Part shown: positions 1-7,682 of the stretch, piece by piece
How positions within the stretch are numbered: the first letter of the stretch is position 1
Layout of the letters: every line of letters begins with the position of its first letter
Assembly (NCBI GenBank): GCA_945861435.1
Contig: CAMAUX010000049.1
Location: forward strand, 1 to 41,201
Direction of reading: 5' to 3'
DNA from: Chthoniobacter flavus
Lineage (GTDB): Bacteria; Verrucomicrobiota; Verrucomicrobiia; Chthoniobacterales; Chthoniobacteraceae
DNA: 41,201 nt
Made by a program: the position numbers and the translations under genes
The notes under the pieces: model-generated
Seen by the model: only the letters and a program-made list of their open reading frames with translations
Told to the model about the DNA's origin: nothing
Databases searched by the model: none

Positions 1-21
1 AACCAAGAACCAAGAACCAAC
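1..21. repeat. Edge of a 7-bp tandem repeat (AACCAAG)
   Basis: The window opens with three 7-bp units: two identical AACCAAG and a third ending in C. The array is cut by the window edge, so its true length is unknown. It has the same period as the array at the right end of the window but a different sequence. No coding role is visible. Confidence 0.5.
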
Positions 22-40
22 AGACACCCCCAACTTCAGC

Positions 41-151
41 CATGCCGGAGGCATGAAAGCCAATAGCCGGTGGTGGACGCAGTCCGCAACGCGGACGAAG
101 GGAACCACCGGATCCCAGTTCCCCACGCGACGCGCCCCGGCATGGGGCGCG
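41..151. repeat. Intergenic palindrome cluster (three hairpins)
   Basis: Three inverted repeats lie in a row. The first is CATGCC at 41-46 with GGCATG at 50-55, loop of 3. The second is nested: CCGGTGGT at 67-74 pairs with ACCACCGG at 104-111, and inside it GTCCGC at 82-87 pairs with GCGGAC at 91-96. The third is CGCGCCCC at 131-138 with GGGGCGCG at 144-151. Such a chain of perfect stems between genes resembles dispersed palindromic intergenic elements. Only one copy is present in this window, so dispersal elsewhere in the genome is inference. No T-run follows any stem, so a terminator role is not supported. Confidence 0.5.
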
Positions 152-281
152 AGAAGGCCGACCATCCGAGGAAACCTTGCCTCTCCCTATCGGCTCCCGC
201 CGCTTGATGCCCGATGCATTGGCGTACCCGTCGTCCCTGAAAGTCAACCACCGCACCCCCACCACCAATCAGCATCACCGA

Positions 282-1370
282 TCAGCGCGCAACAATATCC
301 GCGATCCCCTTGTCGCATGAAAGCACTCCGCACCTCCCAAGCTCACCGCCCTTCCCAATCCGATATGCCGTGATCGTGCCCCCCTCGTACGCTGTCACAA
401 TCAGATACTCACCGCCGGGCGACAGCGTGAACCCCCAAGGAATCTTGTCGGCCGGCGTGCGCCCCAGCAACCGCACATCCCCGTTCGCCTCGATCCGATA
501 CCGCGTGATCCAATCAAACTCGCGCGAATGCCCGCGGATCCCCGCAAAAAGAAACCGACCGCTCGCATCCATCACCAGATCCGATGAGGACACCCCGTCC
601 TTCGGCTCGGAATCCGTCACCGCATCGCACACGTTGCGGAACTTCAGGCGCCCCTCCCTGTCGCTGTCATACACCGACACGCCCAGATGCTGCTCGTTGC
701 TGAAATAAACCACCGGCAGCTTCGGATGATACGCCATGTGCCGCGGACCCGTGCCGGCAGGCGGCACCGCATCCCACGGATCCATCGGCGTGAGACTCCC
801 CGTGCCCGCATCAAACCGATACTGCAGGAGCGCATTGGTCTCCTTCACATAAGGAATATAGACAAAGCGATTGTCCGGCGAAGGCAGCACACAATGCGCG
901 TTCTTCCGCCCCTCATCCCTGCCGGCCACCCATTTCGAGGGAGTCCCGGCCTCATCCAGCGCATACACATCCACCGCGCCGCTGAAGTAATCCGCGCTCA
1001 GAAGAAAACGGTTGGCCCGGTCGGTGCTCAGATAAGCGCTCCCGTGCTTGAGCGTAAAAGGCGTGTGACCACTGTAACCCCCTCGCTCGTTCACCCTCAC
1101 CGCAGCGGCCTGTGCTTCACCGGGTTTCGCACCACTGGGTGCCACATACAAAAGGGGCTTCGTGGGATGCAAAGCAATCGCCCTCAGCTCAAACCCAAAG
1201 TCCACCTTGCTCTCCACCGTCAGCTCCAAACCCGCCTCCGACGGCTTCGCCTCTACGACCCATAGCTGCTTGCTCGTCGGACTGGGCGCGTACAGATGAA
1301 AAGGCGCCTCAGCACCAGCGAGCGCACCAGTGACAAGAAGAACAGGAAGGAGAACTCCGATCGTTTTCAT
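282..1370 (-). CDS. Secreted beta-propeller lactonase family protein (6-phosphogluconolactonase-like)
   Basis: The product is 362 residues and begins with a signal peptide (MKTIGVLLPVLLVTGALAGA), so the mature protein should be periplasmic or secreted. The rest shows the repeating beta-propeller pattern of the lactonase (Pgl/YbhE-type) family. Blade-like segments include HPTKPLLYVAP, LSADYFSGAVDVYALDE, YHPKLPVVYFSNEQ and LSPGGEYLIVTAYEGG, and conserved GPRHMAYHP is typical of the family. The length fits the usual 330-390. I chose the ATG at 1370 because it starts the signal peptide and a GGAGG-containing Shine-Dalgarno lies about 12 bases upstream. An in-frame start at 1424 would add a charged leader that disrupts the signal. 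Secreted relatives are common in this group and their substrates are mostly untested, so a role in the pentose phosphate pathway should not be assumed. Confidence 0.8.
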   Translation of the reverse strand: MKTIGVLLPVLLVTGALAGAEAPFHLYAPSPTSKQLWVVEAKPSEAGLELTVESKVDFGFELRAIALHPTKPLLYVAPSGAKPGEAQAAAVRVNERGGYSGHTPFTLKHGSAYLSTDRANRFLLSADYFSGAVDVYALDEAGTPSKWVAGRDEGRKNAHCVLPSPDNRFVYIPYVKETNALLQYRFDAGTGSLTPMDPWDAVPPAGTGPRHMAYHPKLPVVYFSNEQHLGVSVYDSDREGRLKFRNVCDAVTDSEPKDGVSSSDLVMDASGRFLFAGIRGHSREFDWITRYRIEANGDVRLLGRTPADKIPWGFTLSPGGEYLIVTAYEGGTITAYRIGKGGELGRCGVLSCDKGIADIVAR

Positions 1371-2004
1371 GATTCGTAAAACTTCCTCCCTCCTCGCAGA
1401 TCTGCGCCCTCCCGGAAAGCCCACGCTTCACCCCCGGTAAAATCCCCTCATCCGCACACACCCCGCGGTCTCCGGCTCAGCATCCCCAAGCCGCGCCCTT
1501 CTGCGCCCCCAATCTTCACCAGCAACTCCATGCTCACTCGCGCCCGCGAAATACCCAGAGCACCCTCTCCCTCCTCCAATCTACGCGCGGCTTTGAGCCC
1601 CCGGCTTAGGTGGGTCGTGGAGAAAGGCGGCGAGCTTTTGTTTCCAGAAATCCGGACCGGGGTGGTTGAGGGATGCAGCGTCCATTCGGTGGCGTTTAAG
1701 TTTCCAACTGGGGGAGTGAGGTGATGGTGGGGCGTTGGTGGAAGAGAGCGGATGTCCTCGGATGTCAGCCTGCGGTCGGATGGCTTGCGGAAGGGACCAT
1801 TTTCACAGCGAAAAGACCTCTTAACTGTACGCAACGGCACGTTAGCGCCAAGCATTATGCATATCTATACAGTGGAAGTAGCCACACCGACTAAGGACCG
1901 CCCCAAAGCAAAGGGCAGGCCGCGGGATTGATGACTCCGACCGCCGCGCTTAATATGGGTAGAATGAAACCCGCGCCCGCCGTTGAGTTCCCAGAGTTGC
2001 ACGC
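1371..2004. other. Intergenic region, no supported gene
   Basis: These 634 bases separate the lactonase gene (minus strand) from the CARF-HEPN gene (plus strand), so the region holds divergent upstream sequence. Short open frames exist on both strands (1448-1855 minus, 1530-1724 plus), but they overlap, are rich in Arg, Pro and Ser, and have no convincing ribosome site. The stretch around 1825-1885 is noticeably more AT-rich than its surroundings. Apart from the promoter candidate listed separately I see no RNA gene, CRISPR repeat or terminator. Confidence 0.5.
1928..1956 (+). promoter_or_regulatory. Candidate sigma-70 promoter of the CARF-HEPN gene
   Basis: TTGATG at 1928-1933 and TAATAT at 1951-1956 are separated by exactly 17 bases. 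Each box matches the sigma-70 consensus at 4 of 6 positions. Transcription would begin near 1963, about 40 bases before the ATG at 2005. No clear Shine-Dalgarno follows. This is a pattern match only. Confidence 0.4.
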
Positions 2005-3303
2005 ATGAACTCCACCGACTTCGATCCACCCACGGGAGTCGCGAACGGTGCGGTGCTCATCTCCGTCGGGGGGTCGCCGGCACCTATCCTCAAGAGCCTG
2101 CGGAGCGAACGCGCAGCCCATGTGTGGTATTTCTGCTCGGCCGGCACCCGGGGCGTGGCTGAAGAAATCCATGCGCAGCTCGACTGGCACCCCAAGCCGC
2201 GGTTCATCGAGGTGGAACGCTACGAGGAGCTTGGCCCGTGTTATTCGGAGCTCCGTAGCTGGATTCCACAAATCCTCAGGGAAACGCGGGTGGCGGCAGC
2301 CGATGTCCGCGTGGATTACACCGGCGGGACGAAGACGATGAGTGCGGCTCTGGTTCTCGCGGCCACAGAACTCTTCAGCCGGTTCAGCTACGTGGGCTCG
2401 CTCCAGCGTGAAGGCGATGGGCTCGGAGTGACGGTGGATGGCAAAGAGCACATGCTTTATCAGGCCAATCCGTGGAGCGAACTCGCAGTGCGAGAACTCG
2501 AAAGAGCGCGGGATTTCTGGGATGCCCTCAACTTCAGGGCCGCGGAGGAGATGCTGCGGAAGATCGCCCGTCTCTCGGGTCGGAAGCTCCCGGCTGCTCT
2601 TGCGGGCGTGGCGCAGGGACTGGCTGCACGGCATCGGCTGGACTTCAAGGATGCGAGTCGGTGTCTGAGCAGCGTGCGTAGGGACTTGGCTCTCCTGCTG
2701 GATGCCGCACCAAAGCATCCGCTGCCAGAGGTGGTAAACGCGATGGTTTCGCTTTGCGACAAGTGCGCGCCCGAGAAGGAAGCCGGCCCCGAGCTACTGA
2801 GGGAGCTCTTGGACAATGCGCTGCGCACGGCGGGGCAGCACCGCTACGACGATGCGGCGGCGCGGCTCTACCGAGCGATGGAAATGCAGGGTCAGTTGTG
2901 GCTCACCGAAGGCACTGACGGGCTTTTTGTGAACGGGCGCTGTGTAGCGGCGCGTGCGTCCGAGATCCCTCCCGCCCTCGCAGCGCTGGAATGCTGCCGG
3001 CCGGATGCTGAGGGGGAGGTTAAGCTCAGCCTCGAACAGTGTTTCCGCGCTGTCCATGCGCTGGGCGACGGGCGCGTCACGGCCGTGATGGCCGATCTCG
3101 CCGTTGCCGGCCAAGGACGAGGCGCAAGCCGCTGGCGCAACGCCACACGCGAGCGCAACGAGGGCATCCTTGCCCACGGCGTAAAGCCTGTGGATGAGAG
3201 GGGCTTTGAGCGAATGAAGCACACCGCCGCCGAATTTCTCGGCTTCGACCTTTCCCATGAGGCTCATCCCCTGCCCCGCCTCGACCTGGCGTGGCTGCAA
3301 TAA
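2005..3303 (+). CDS. CRISPR-associated CARF-HEPN protein, Cas02710 (TIGR02710) family
   Basis: This 432-residue protein looks like a cyclic-oligoadenylate-activated ribonuclease of type III CRISPR immunity. The N-terminal CARF domain (about 15-160) shows the first-strand motif LISVGGSP at 19-25 and the signature DYTGGTKTMS at 104-113, which is very characteristic of the Cas02710 family. The middle (about 160-350) is alpha-helical. Near the C terminus RNEGILAHG places Arg384 and His391 six residues apart, the R-x(4-6)-H pattern of HEPN RNases, in the RN...LAHG form seen in this family. Known from the family: CARF domains bind cyclic oligoadenylate made by Cas10 and switch on the RNase. Neither cas10 nor an array is nearby, so activation in trans or by another nucleotide synthase is inference. 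The gene converges on the Cad1 gene with a 15-bp gap. Codon use is less biased to third-position C than in ppc or lpxB, which hints at transfer. Confidence 0.86.
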   Translation: MNSTDFDPPTGVANGAVLISVGGSPAPILKSLRSERAAHVWYFCSAGTRGVAEEIHAQLDWHPKPRFIEVERYEELGPCYSELRSWIPQILRETRVAAADVRVDYTGGTKTMSAALVLAATELFSRFSYVGSLQREGDGLGVTVDGKEHMLYQANPWSELAVRELERARDFWDALNFRAAEEMLRKIARLSGRKLPAALAGVAQGLAARHRLDFKDASRCLSSVRRDLALLLDAAPKHPLPEVVNAMVSLCDKCAPEKEAGPELLRELLDNALRTAGQHRYDDAAARLYRAMEMQGQLWLTEGTDGLFVNGRCVAARASEIPPALAALECCRPDAEGEVKLSLEQCFRAVHALGDGRVTAVMADLAVAGQGRGASRWRNATRERNEGILAHGVKPVDERGFERMKHTAAEFLGFDLSHEAHPLPRLDLAWLQ

Positions 3304-3318
3304 TCTCGCACCGAGGAG

Positions 3319-5298
3319 TCAGAGTGCGGCGATCTCCCCGGCGATCGCGGCAATCATTGGGTCGGTGCGCTTGATGAGATCTTCCCGTTCGTTGGCGGGC
3401 AGGAATGCGTGGCTGAAAGCCTGCTTCACGAGGCAGAGCGTTTCCCACCAGGTGAGCCCCGGGTTCATCCGTGCTGCCGCGAGGTATTCATCCGCAAGTG
3501 TGGTGCGGGAGATGCCTGGATTATCCGTGCACAGCGTGAGGGGGACGCCAAGCTCCATCAGGGCGCGCAAAGGATAATTGGCGTCCGAACCCGGATAGTC
3601 CGGATCGCGATACCCAACCACCTCCCGGTTGCTCGTCGGGCAAAGTTCAAGACAGATCCGCCGATCCCGGAATCTGCGGGCCAGATCCGGCGCTTGAGCA
3701 AGCGAGAGGCCGTGGCCGATTCGGTCGGCGTGCAAGTGATAGGCAGATTTCCAAATATTCGCGGCCGGCTGGCCTTCGCCGGCGTGGATGGTGATGGGCA
3801 GGCAGACCGAAAACGCTTCGTGAAAAAGCGGCGCGATCACTTCCGGATCCCCCTGCCCTTCGTCTCCCGCAAGGTCGATCCCTGCGATGAAGCTGCCATA
3901 CCGCTCCCGAGCATCAAGGGCCATACGGATCGTCTCTGTAATGCTCTCTTCCGAACGACGGTCGGCGATGACGATAACCCGAATCAGGGGATCCTGATCC
4001 ATGCGCCCCTCAATCAGGGCATCGTGAAACTCTGTGAGAAAGTGGGCGTGGTATTTTGCCGGACTGCAACGCACCTCGAGATACGCCAAGCCATCTCGGC
4101 GGCAACGGGCCCGGATCGCTTGAGCGCAGGCGCGGGTGGCCACGGGGTGCTGGAGGATCGTCGAACCCACGAGTGATCCCGGGTGCTCATAGGCCTTGAA
4201 GCCCCATGGGTGTCGGTCTCGCAGTGCGACCCGCGGCGCAGGATCCTGCCAGAGGACTTTCGCGATTTCCGAGGGAGAATGCTGGGAGAGAAGACAAGCC
4301 GCAGCATGAGCCCTCCGTAAACGATCGGGAAACGGCCATCGATCCCCACCCGGAAGTTGCGAGGCGGCCAGCCACGCCTCGGCATCAGCTGAGGCACGTG
4401 GGCGGTCCTTGTGGGGAAGTTGTTCCCACATGGCATTCCCAACCGCTACCTGCTCCGCGAGATCGAGCAAACCACCGAGGTGGCAGTGTAATTCTGCCTT
4501 GGGAAGCCTCGTGAGCCATTCGCGTGCAGTGGCCGAAACCGGCGTGTTGCGTAATCTATCAATGAGACCCGGGGCCATCCGGTAGAGGCTGCGCCAGTTC
4601 TCGTGGTGTTCCTGCCGAGCCACGGACGCGTGGAAATTGACGAGAAGGCTGCCACCATCTCTCTCCCGCTCTTCAAGATCGCGCCAAAGCCAACGATCTC
4701 CCGGTGGGCCGATGGTGCCCGGCTCAATAGGATAGCGCTCCGAAACGAAAGCGGGCTCAAGATCCAGCAACTCCCCGCGGGGAGCGCTACCCACCAAGAC
4801 AGGCTGAGGCAGAAGTTCCGGTGGAAGCGGAGACGCAAAATCATGCGCGTTCAGGACTTCAGACCGCACTCCCGGCGGCAGGATATGCACCATGACCCTG
4901 CATCCAAATGCCATGCCCGCCCTCTGCATGTCGGCAGACATGGTCTTGCGTCCCCCTGCAATGCAGAGCACCGCATCGGGCCCAGCCTTGAGAACGACCC
5001 GAAGGATGGTTTCCCGTATGAGCTCGATCTCCTCCTGGACCTGACCGTCCGTGGCCCGGGTACGAAACCAGCGCAGCGGAACCGGACGACCGATCCGCGC
5101 CCACCAACCCTCCACCTCCCGTTCGCCGGCGGCCCCACCCGTGGTCACGATCCACAGCTCCTCAGGTTCAGTAATGGGGCAGGGCCAATCGACAGGGACC
5201 ACCCCCAACGCATAAAGCGGGCAGCGGCCGGGCGCCACGAGCGCATACATTTCAGGAATGATCTGCCAGGTGAGGCCGAGGGTCGCGACGAGGATCAT
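3319..5298 (-). CDS. cad1: CRISPR-associated adenosine deaminase Cad1/CAAD (CARF-ADA fusion)
   Basis: This 659-residue two-domain protein has an N-terminal CARF domain (about 1-160) beginning MILVATLG and carrying LCIAGGRKTMS at 111-121, the ligand-binding loop type of CRISPR ancillary proteins. A linker follows (about 160-260), then a full adenosine deaminase TIM barrel (about 262-655). The metal and catalytic residues are present: His271 and His273 (ELHCHLGG), His505 and Glu508 (HAGE), His529 (RIGHG) and Asp592 (CTDNP). The CPTSN signature is at 553-557. Classical ADA has Asp-Asp at the last site; here the second is Asn593. Cad1 proteins with this architecture are reported to convert ATP to ITP when cyclic oligoadenylate binds, giving abortive-type phage defence. 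The gene is convergent with a Cas02710 gene and no cas10 is in the window. The start is the ATG at 5298; its ribosome site is weak. A purely metabolic ADA is unlikely because of the CARF domain. Confidence 0.9.
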   Translation of the reverse strand: MILVATLGLTWQIIPEMYALVAPGRCPLYALGVVPVDWPCPITEPEELWIVTTGGAAGEREVEGWWARIGRPVPLRWFRTRATDGQVQEEIELIRETILRVVLKAGPDAVLCIAGGRKTMSADMQRAGMAFGCRVMVHILPPGVRSEVLNAHDFASPLPPELLPQPVLVGSAPRGELLDLEPAFVSERYPIEPGTIGPPGDRWLWRDLEERERDGGSLLVNFHASVARQEHHENWRSLYRMAPGLIDRLRNTPVSATAREWLTRLPKAELHCHLGGLLDLAEQVAVGNAMWEQLPHKDRPRASADAEAWLAASQLPGGDRWPFPDRLRRAHAAACLLSQHSPSEIAKVLWQDPAPRVALRDRHPWGFKAYEHPGSLVGSTILQHPVATRACAQAIRARCRRDGLAYLEVRCSPAKYHAHFLTEFHDALIEGRMDQDPLIRVIVIADRRSEESITETIRMALDARERYGSFIAGIDLAGDEGQGDPEVIAPLFHEAFSVCLPITIHAGEGQPAANIWKSAYHLHADRIGHGLSLAQAPDLARRFRDRRICLELCPTSNREVVGYRDPDYPGSDANYPLRALMELGVPLTLCTDNPGISRTTLADEYLAAARMNPGLTWWETLCLVKQAFSHAFLPANEREDLIKRTDPMIAAIAGEIAAL

Positions 5299-5532
5299 GT
5301 TGGCAAATAAAACAGGGTAGAGACGGTGCCCTGCGAGAGGGCCACTCTGCGATACTATTAGATAGCAAGACTGTCAGCTCGGAGTTGGCGCGTCTCGAGT
5401 TGATCTTCCCATCCGGAGCCATCCGGGGCCTATGCTCTCAAACCTACGAGGACCCAGATACGGGCCAAATCGGTGGATCTGGGAGGATCAGGTTTTGGCG
5501 CCTAGGCGCACCGCTTTACACGGCTCTTTGCG

Positions 5533-6348
5533 GTGGTCCTATCCGCAATCTGGGAACGGCTCGACCTGCTTGGCCTCTTGAAAAGCTATGGGACAGCATC
5601 GGGGCGAATACGATTTGTCGGCGCGCTTCATGAAGCCTGGAAACAGCTCTGGCTCTGGGGGATGGCACCTCCGGCAACACATAACACCGCAGCAACAGCG
5701 CTGAGCTCATGGGACAGCATCCACCCGGGAAAGAAAATTCCGTTCGCAAAAGCTGCGATTGCCTCCACTCAAATTCCGCCGCCGTCTCACTGTGAAAGCC
5801 CCTTCAGAACCCTGGTTCCCCACGCGGTCACCTGCCAGCTCGACGACCTTCAAAACCTCGAGAACCAGCTCGCACGCAAGATCCGCGCTGAACTCTTGAA
5901 CCTCTTCCCTCAACCATCCGGGAGCTCCTGCCCACTCCCCAACCTCGAGACCACACTCAACCAAATCGGCGCCACTGCCTCCCACGACTCCCACACCGAT
6001 GCAGCCGATTTTGTGACCTCCGAAATCCCCGAGCAAATCACTGAACAAACCCTCACCCGCATCGCCACCTCCTCAGGGATCCTCGTTCTCGGCGAAACCG
6101 CATCCACGTGGACCTTGGGTGTGGGGGTTGCCATCGCCCTTGGTGCTGATTACCTCTGGGACTGGATCACGAAGCCCACCGCCGACATCGCGAGAGAGGT
6201 CGGCTTTTGCATTGAAGAACTCGGGAACACTGGCACCGAGGCACTCCAAAGCGAATGCAGCCGCCTTGTCTCCCAGCGCTGCGAGCAGAGGGAAGAAGCC
6301 ACCCAACGCCTCATCGCCCAACTCACTCCAATCTTGGGTGGCGCCTAA
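5533..6348 (+). pseudogene. Truncated, diverged paralogue of the next gene
   Basis: The open frame gives up to 271 residues from a GTG; an ATG at 5662 would give 228. From about residue 97 it aligns along its length with the protein at 6620-7639. Shared blocks are LQNLENQLARKIRAEL against LQSLENELAIKMRSEL, TSEIPEQITEQTLTRIATSS against TSEIAAQITVQILTRMAASS, STWTLGVG against STWSLGVG, and the C-terminal SECSRLVSQRCEQ against TECSRLASQRCEQ. The N-terminal membrane anchor and the first 140 or so residues of the paralogue have no counterpart, and the sequence before the homology resembles nothing I know. A frame at 5385-5633 overlaps it and starts at TTG without support. I call it a decayed tandem duplicate. 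It could still be expressed, because the conserved part has no stop. The 234 bases before it, up to the cad1 start, include an AT-richer patch but no promoter I can defend. Confidence 0.6.
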
Positions 6349-6619
6349 GAAATCACGCGCCTCATCCGTTTGCGCTTCGAGAGCCGCTCCTCCACCCCAC
6401 CCGCGTGCGCCCCACACCGCTCCCCACACCGCCCCACTCCATGATCCCCGCCCCCTTTGTCGCAACACCCCTGCGTCTCTCGCCAAACCTGCGGCACCCG
6501 CAATCTTCTCCACAAAAAACCGGAATTTCCGGCAGTCCGTCCCTTCTTCCTCACAGAACACCGCGCTTCTGAAAATCAAACGCCCGCACACCCTCAATCG
6601 CCGCCACTCCACCCTCGCC

Positions 6620-7639
6620 ATGAAAACCCACCTCCACAACGCCCCCTCCACCACCAGCAAGACCACTCACCCGCTCACGCAGGGAATCCTCCTCCTCGTT
6701 GCGGTGGTGCTCTGCGTGCTGCCTTTCAAGGCATCGCTTTTCAACACCGCAAACAACACCACCGCAGCCACACCCATCCACAGCCCGGAAACCCCCGCGC
6801 GCCCCACGGCCGAGGAGATCCGCCGCCGCATCGACCCCCTCCTCAGTGAAGCCCGCGTCGAGACGAAGGCCATCACCGCTCGCAACGCTCATGCGATCAA
6901 CGCCCTCATCCAAGGGCACTCCGCTGGTGTCCAAACCTTTGCTGAAGACGTCGTGTCCCCCTCAGGCAAATGGGCGTACATCAAAAGCAAACTCCCCGGC
7001 ACTTCTGCCGACGGACACGAGAAATTCATTCGCGAGAAATTCGCAAAACACATCTTCTCCGAGGTCGCCCTCAAGGAAGCTGTCTCCCAAGCCGTCTCCC
7101 GCCAGATCAAGGAACTCCAGAGCCTCGAAAACGAGCTCGCCATCAAGATGCGCAGCGAACTGGCGGCACTCACCCCCGACTCGGGAGACGCTGCTGTACA
7201 GCCCCCCGACTTCGAAGCCGCGCTCAAAGAGATCTGCAACGCCGCCTCATGGGACGCATGCAAAGGCATCGGCAATGTCGTGACCTCCGAGATCGCCGCG
7301 CAAATCACCGTGCAGATCCTCACCCGCATGGCCGCCTCTTCGGGCATCCTTGCCATTGGCGGCATCTCTTCCACGTGGAGCCTGGGGGTCGGATTCGTCG
7401 TGGCCATCTTTGTCGATTACGTCTTGGGACTCATCGACAACCCCGCTGCCGATATCGCGAAGGCCGTGTCAAAATCACTTGGGGAACTCGCGCGCACCGG
7501 CACCGACGCACTCGAAACCGAATGCAGCCGCCTTGCCTCCCAGCGCTGCGAGCAGTGGGAACAGGCCGCCCAACGCCTCATCGCCCAAGCCACTCAGCCA
7601 ACCCGCAGCGCCAGTCTCGCCTCCGTTCGCAATCCCTAA
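6620..7639 (+). CDS. Uncharacterised membrane-anchored coiled protein, cassette gene A
   Basis: The function is not recognised. The product is 339 residues. A short basic/polar N terminus precedes one strong hydrophobic segment (about 22-40), then a proline- and threonine-rich linker (45-65). A long charged helical region follows (65-185, including KELQSLENELAIKMRSEL). A second hydrophobic glycine-rich stretch (about 239-270, containing SSTWSLGVG and FVDYVLG) looks like a membrane hairpin, followed by a charged helical tail. Four cysteines fall in the C-terminal half. I chose the ATG at 6620 because it directly precedes the hydrophobic anchor; the open frame runs 501 bases further upstream through sequence with no similarity. 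It is followed after 43 bases by the helical-repeat protein, and a truncated paralogue lies just upstream, so the three probably form one cassette. The 271 bases before the start hold no other gene I can support. Confidence 0.65.
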   Translation: MKTHLHNAPSTTSKTTHPLTQGILLLVAVVLCVLPFKASLFNTANNTTAATPIHSPETPARPTAEEIRRRIDPLLSEARVETKAITARNAHAINALIQGHSAGVQTFAEDVVSPSGKWAYIKSKLPGTSADGHEKFIREKFAKHIFSEVALKEAVSQAVSRQIKELQSLENELAIKMRSELAALTPDSGDAAVQPPDFEAALKEICNAASWDACKGIGNVVTSEIAAQITVQILTRMAASSGILAIGGISSTWSLGVGFVVAIFVDYVLGLIDNPAADIAKAVSKSLGELARTGTDALETECSRLASQRCEQWEQAAQRLIAQATQPTRSASLASVRNP

Positions 7640-7682
7640 CCCGCTCCTCATCCCGTTCATCCCACCTCCACCCCACAAGGCC

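Noticed and set aside
1448-1855. Minus-strand 135-residue frame and plus-strand 64-residue frame in the same gap
   Set aside because: They overlap each other, have no ribosome site and read as low-complexity Arg/Pro/Ser sequence. They might be part of a repeated intergenic element, but one copy cannot show that.
5385-5633. 82-residue frame starting at TTG between cad1 and the truncated paralogue
   Set aside because: Rare start, no ribosome site, overlaps another frame and has no recognisable motif.
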